A DNA stretch of 64,000 nucleotides from Rhizobium tumorigenes (GTDB lineage: Bacteria > Pseudomonadota > Alphaproteobacteria > Rhizobiales > Rhizobiaceae), in NCBI RefSeq assembly GCF_003240565.2, contig NZ_CP117255.1, positions 930,001-994,000 on the forward strand, in the 5' to 3' direction. The translations under genes were made by a program, and so were the position numbers. The notes beneath the pieces were generated by a model. It did not search any database. It was not told where the DNA came from and worked only from the letters and a program-made list of their open reading frames with translations. Positions 61,045 to 64,000 of this stretch are shown piece after piece (the stretch's first letter is position 1; each line of letters opens with the position of its first letter).

Positions 61045-61074
61045 AAAAGGCCGGCTTAATCGCCGGCCTTTTCT
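61045..61074 (+). terminator. Terminator after lon
   Basis: Perfect 11-bp stem AAAAGGCCGGC / GCCGGCCTTTT with a TTAATC loop and a short T-run, 44 bases past the lon stop. Confidence 0.9.
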
Positions 61075-61205
61075 GTGAAAACAACGCAGGAATGCTTGCT
61101 TTTCCTTGCTTTGCAGGGCTTTTGGGTTGCGACGGGCCAGAGCTTACGTATTCTGCGCCCGGCTTAACGATTGAGTCGTTTCATACCGAAGAAAGGGTTG
61201 GAAAC

Positions 61206-61481
61206 ATGAACAAGAATGAACTCGTGTCTGCTGTGTCCGAGAAAGCCGGCATCACCAAGGCTGATGCAGCATCCGCTGTTGACGCTGTTTTTGAGGTTGT
61301 GCAGGGCGCACTGAAGAGCGGTGGCGACGTTCGTCTCGCCGGTTTCGGTAGCTTCACCGTTTCTCACCGTGCAGCGTCCAAGGGTCGTAACCCGTCGACC
61401 GGCGCTGAAGTCGATATTCCGGCTCGCAACGTGCCGAAGTTCACGCCCGGCAAGGGCCTGAAGGAATCCGTTAACAGCTGA
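61206..61481 (+). CDS. hupB: HU family DNA-binding protein
   Basis: Histone-like DNA-bending protein, 91 residues, complete. The core NKNELVSAVSEKAGITKADAASAVDAVFEVVQGALKSGGDVRLAGFGSFTVSHRAASKGRNPSTGAEVDIPARNVPKFTPGKGLKESVN is a textbook HU, with RNPSTG in the DNA-binding arm. The start at 61206 has GAAAGGG upstream. It has its own terminator and is separated from lon by another, so it is transcribed alone. Confidence 0.97.
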   Translation: MNKNELVSAVSEKAGITKADAASAVDAVFEVVQGALKSGGDVRLAGFGSFTVSHRAASKGRNPSTGAEVDIPARNVPKFTPGKGLKESVNS

Positions 61482-61533
61482 TTTCGCTTTGCCGGCCGGA
61501 TCACGGCGATCCATGCTGGCGGCGCTTGTAAAG

Positions 61534-61562
61534 AGGGTCCGGTTTTTGCCGGACCCTTTTTT
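61534..61562. terminator. Terminator after hupB, also facing the reductase gene
   Basis: 9-bp perfect stem AGGGTCCGG / CCGGACCCT with a TTTTTG loop and a run of six Ts on the plus strand. On the minus strand the trailing bases are less T-rich, so it mainly serves hupB. Confidence 0.9.
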
Positions 61563-61565
61563 GTT

Positions 61566-62552
61566 CTACCAGCGCTGATGCACGTGCGGCGCGACGAGCC
61601 TGTCGTAGACGTCGCGCGTGGCCGCCATGACGTCGGCCGATAGCGGCGCCAGATCGGCTGCGGCGGCATTCGCCTTCGCCTGCTCGCCGTTTCTAGCCCC
61701 CGGAATGACCACCGTCACGGCGTCGCTCATGAGGATCCAGCGCAGCGCGAAGGCCGCCATTGTCGTTCCCTCCGGCACCAGCTTGCGGACCTCCTCGACA
61801 GCCTGCAGCCCGACTTCGAACGGCACGCCGGCAAAGGTCTCGCCGACATCGAAGGCCTCGCCGTTGCGGTTGAATTTGCGGTGATCGTCGTCAGCGAATG
61901 CCGTGGCGGAGCTGATCTTGCCGGAGAGCAGGCCGCTTGCCAGCGGCACGCGGGCGATGACGGCAACATTCCTGCGTCGTGCCTCCGCGAAAAACAGGTC
62001 GGACGGCCGCTGGCGGAAAATATTGTAGATGATCTGGATGCTGACGACGCCCGGGAATTCGATCGCCTTCAGTGCTTCTTCGACCTTTTCGACGCTGACG
62101 CCATATCCCTTGATCTTGCCCCTCGTCTGCATGGCGCTAAGCGCCTCGAAGACCTCAGGCCGATAGAGGACTTCCGTCGGCGGGCAATGCAGCTGCACGA
62201 GATCGAGGCTGTCGACGCCAAGGTTCTTCAGGCTCCGGTCGATAAAGGCCTCGATGTTGGCCTTGGTGTAGCCGTCCGCAACATGGGGATCGAGCCGCCG
62301 GCCGGCTTTGGTCGCGACCATCGGCCGCTCGCCGCCACGCGTCTTCAACACTTCGGCGATGATTTTTTCCGAGCGGCCGTCGCCATAGACGTCAGCGGTA
62401 TCGATGAAGGTCATGCCGGCATCGAGCGCTGCGTTCAATGCGGCCCGCCCATCGGCCTCGCTGACGTCGCCCCAGGCGCCGCCGATCTGCCAGGCGCCGA
62501 AACCGACGTCGCTGACGATGAATGGTGTGCGTCCAAATGGATGGTATCTCAT
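61566..62552 (-). CDS. Aldo/keto reductase
   Basis: NADPH-dependent aldehyde/ketone reductase of 328 residues, TIM-barrel fold. The catalytic tetrad is visible: Asp51 and Tyr56 in DTADVYGDGRSE, Lys82 in MVATKAGRRLD, His122 in VQLHCPP. The C-terminal cofactor site is VTVVIPGARNGEQAKAN. Substrate is unknown; related proteins act on sugars or xenobiotic aldehydes. GGAGGAGG precedes the ATG at 62552. Divergent from the aldose-epimerase-like gene, 209 bases away. Confidence 0.93.
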   Translation of the reverse strand: MRYHPFGRTPFIVSDVGFGAWQIGGAWGDVSEADGRAALNAALDAGMTFIDTADVYGDGRSEKIIAEVLKTRGGERPMVATKAGRRLDPHVADGYTKANIEAFIDRSLKNLGVDSLDLVQLHCPPTEVLYRPEVFEALSAMQTRGKIKGYGVSVEKVEEALKAIEFPGVVSIQIIYNIFRQRPSDLFFAEARRRNVAVIARVPLASGLLSGKISSATAFADDDHRKFNRNGEAFDVGETFAGVPFEVGLQAVEEVRKLVPEGTTMAAFALRWILMSDAVTVVIPGARNGEQAKANAAAADLAPLSADVMAATRDVYDRLVAPHVHQRW

Positions 62553-62761
62553 GGTATTCCTCCTCCGGTGGATGGGTGTCGGCGTAGCAGGCGGCTTCGT
62601 TTGCAGCAAGCAGACCGTGTATATGATCGGAACGCAGATAGAGGCGGGGTGCGGCGCGGCAACCAAGGTCGTGGTAGGCGCCGCGAAATTCGTCTGCTCG
62701 CTGGAAATCCCGTGGTGACCCCGGTAAGCTCAGCCTCGACTCGAAGTGATGAGGATCCGCC

Positions 62762-63631
62762 ATGCCGACGCCCGTCCGCCTTTCCAACGAATTCCTCACC
62801 GTGGACATTTCGTCTCTCGGCGCCGAAATGCAGGCGCTGACATCAGGTGATGGGCGCTCCTATCTCTGGAATGGAGATGCCGCGTTCTGGACCGGTCGCT
62901 CGCCGATCCTGTTTCCGATCGTCGGCAGGGCTCCTGACGACCAGCAGACGATCGATGGCAAGACCTATCCCATGGGGCAGCACGGCTTTGCCCGGCGCAG
63001 CGAGTTTGTCCTCGCAGCATCTACGGCGACCATGAGCCGGCACGAACTTGCAGCCTCGGCAGAAACGCGGGCGGTTTACCCCTTTGAATTCCGGCTCGCC
63101 GTCGAGCATCGGATCGCGGGGCGGGCGGTTACGGTTGCTGCCGAAGTCAGCAATCTCGGCGATACGCCGATGCCGTTCGGCCTCGGCTTCCACTCGGCCT
63201 TCGTCTGGCCGCTGCCGGGATGCGAAGGGCAGCCACACGGGGTCACACTCGATAACGGCGCCGAACCGGCGCTGGTGAGGCTCCAGGGCGGTCTCGTAAA
63301 GCCCGGCACGCTTCCATCGCCGTTCAAGGCCGGCCATCTGCAGCTCGATCATGCAATGTTTGATGCGGATGCGATGATCTTTCCAGAGGGCGCAGGGCAG
63401 GGGCTCACCTATGGCGCGGAAGGCGGGCCACATCTTCGTTTCGCTTTCGAAAATCTCCCGAACCTGGCGCTGTGGTCCAAACCCGGTGCCCCGTTCCTCT
63501 GCGTCGAACCCTGGCATGGCACGGCTGCGAAGATCGACGGCTCGAAGGAACTCGCCGACCGGCCATACTCGAATATCCTCGCCCCGGCAGCGACCGCACG
63601 CTTTTCGTTCACGGTCGAAATCCCGGCATAG
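62762..63631 (+). CDS. Aldose 1-epimerase family protein
   Basis: 289-residue beta-sandwich protein related to galactose mutarotase and to hexose-6-phosphate mutarotases. Features: TPVRLSNEFLTVDISSLGAEMQALTSGDGRSYLWNGDAAFWTGRSPILFPIVGR with the sugar-site Arg, GQHGFARRSEF (His), PMPFGLGFHSAFVWPL (His) and FLCVEPWHGTAAKIDG with Glu, the catalytic triad region. Which sugar it interconverts is unknown. It stands alone between the reductase and the partial gene. Confidence 0.92.
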   Translation: MPTPVRLSNEFLTVDISSLGAEMQALTSGDGRSYLWNGDAAFWTGRSPILFPIVGRAPDDQQTIDGKTYPMGQHGFARRSEFVLAASTATMSRHELAASAETRAVYPFEFRLAVEHRIAGRAVTVAAEVSNLGDTPMPFGLGFHSAFVWPLPGCEGQPHGVTLDNGAEPALVRLQGGLVKPGTLPSPFKAGHLQLDHAMFDADAMIFPEGAGQGLTYGAEGGPHLRFAFENLPNLALWSKPGAPFLCVEPWHGTAAKIDGSKELADRPYSNILAPAATARFSFTVEIPA

Positions 63632-63860
63632 AACACATCAGTGTGGTGCCGGCTGAGCATTGCGGATAGCAGAATACGTCGGTCTTCTGGTTGGTTTCGG
63701 TACACTCGCTATCTTCCAGCCGACGAGTTGAAAGCCGCAGTGACTGCGCGCTAAGATAGGCTGTGGTTAAGGCAGGGTTAACCACACCTCAAAACGTCCC
63801 TGTCGATCGATGGCTTTGGAACGTTCATTCGTCTGTGTATGTGATACATTAGGAATGTAA

Positions 63861-64000
63861 ATGACTGAAGCCCGCCCAGATTGGCTTGGTATCGCCAGTG
63901 ACGTCACAAGCTTCCGGCAAATGTACCGGCTTGCTACCGAAATTGTTGAGAGTTCGGCCGCAACCTCATGCGAAAGATGCGCCGCCGAACGGGTTGTCGG
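63861..64000 (+). CDS. Partial gene cut by the window end, function unknown
   Basis: An open frame starts at ATG 63861 with AGGA six bases upstream and runs to the end without a stop (46 codons). It begins MTEARPDWLGIASDVTSFRQ and continues with a helical stretch ending in two Cys (TSCERCAAERVV). The helical, Arg-rich start would fit a regulator, but I cannot name the family from this fragment. The 229 bases before it show no other element. Confidence 0.55.
   Translation, partial: MTEARPDWLGIASDVTSFRQMYRLATEIVESSAATSCERCAAERVV

Overview
The window reads as a chromosome segment of an alphaproteobacterium of the Rhizobiaceae (Rhizobium/Agrobacterium/Ensifer type). The basis is GC-rich sequence, gene order and protein families: glyA-nrdR-ribD-ribE, ribH-nusB, DUF177-plsX-fabH-ihfA-merR, DUF2842 beside ctaA, rplM-rpsI near agmatinase and argC, and clpP-clpX-lon-hupB are all rhizobial-style arrangements. 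The species cannot be fixed from sequence alone. I found no insertion sequence, prophage, CRISPR array, rRNA gene or replication origin. There is one tRNA, tRNA-Pro(GGG).

Layout. 1-3.2 kb: complete pqqABCDE operon on the minus strand, including the 31-residue PqqA precursor. 3.5-6.4 kb: a DUF1003 membrane protein divergent from a Tat-type L,D-transpeptidase. 6.5-13 kb: glyA, nrdR, riboflavin genes, cytochrome b561, an acetyltransferase-cupin pair, ribH and nusB. 13.2-20.6 kb: hppA, bamE, a cytochrome bc1 chaperone, DUF177, plsX, fabH, ihfA and a MerR regulator. 20.6-25 kb: a receiver-only regulator, a YbaK-type deacylase, several small or secreted proteins, tRNA-Pro and a quinone oxidoreductase. 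25-35 kb: a surface polysaccharide locus. Its minus-strand operon runs export lipoprotein, glycosyltransferase, initiating phosphoglycosyltransferase, ligase/polymerase, glycosyltransferase, XRE regulator. A Wzz/ExoP-like protein with a degenerate nucleotide-binding domain is divergent from it, and a CelD-like acyltransferase faces that protein. 35-43 kb: DUF2842, ctaA, a GT2-GT39 polyprenyl-phosphate-sugar pair, a second L,D-transpeptidase-like protein, a TauE exporter, argC and agmatinase. 43.4-46 kb: a toxin-antitoxin pair followed by rpsI-rplM. 46-53 kb: a CoA-binding protein, O-acetylhomoserine sulfhydrylase, a cupin and a pstSCAB phosphate transporter behind tandem Pho boxes. 53-64 kb: an orphan P450, a diguanylate cyclase, clpP, clpX, lon, hupB, an aldo/keto reductase, an aldose-epimerase-like protein and a gene cut by the window end.

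Most of the window is housekeeping. The parts that deserve a closer look are the polysaccharide locus, with a perfect 20-bp dyad in its divergent promoter and a polymerization protein that has lost its P-loop lysine; the phoU-less pst operon with four 11-bp-spaced Pho half-sites; the terminator-like hairpin in the rplM leader; and the GT2-GT39 pair. I do not see a clearly unprecedented system, and I have not forced one.

Start codons were chosen from visible Shine-Dalgarno spacing and family N-termini. Several genes (pqqB, pqqC, the MerR gene, plsX, the YkuD_2 gene, the oxidoreductase, the diguanylate cyclase) probably use GTG or TTG.
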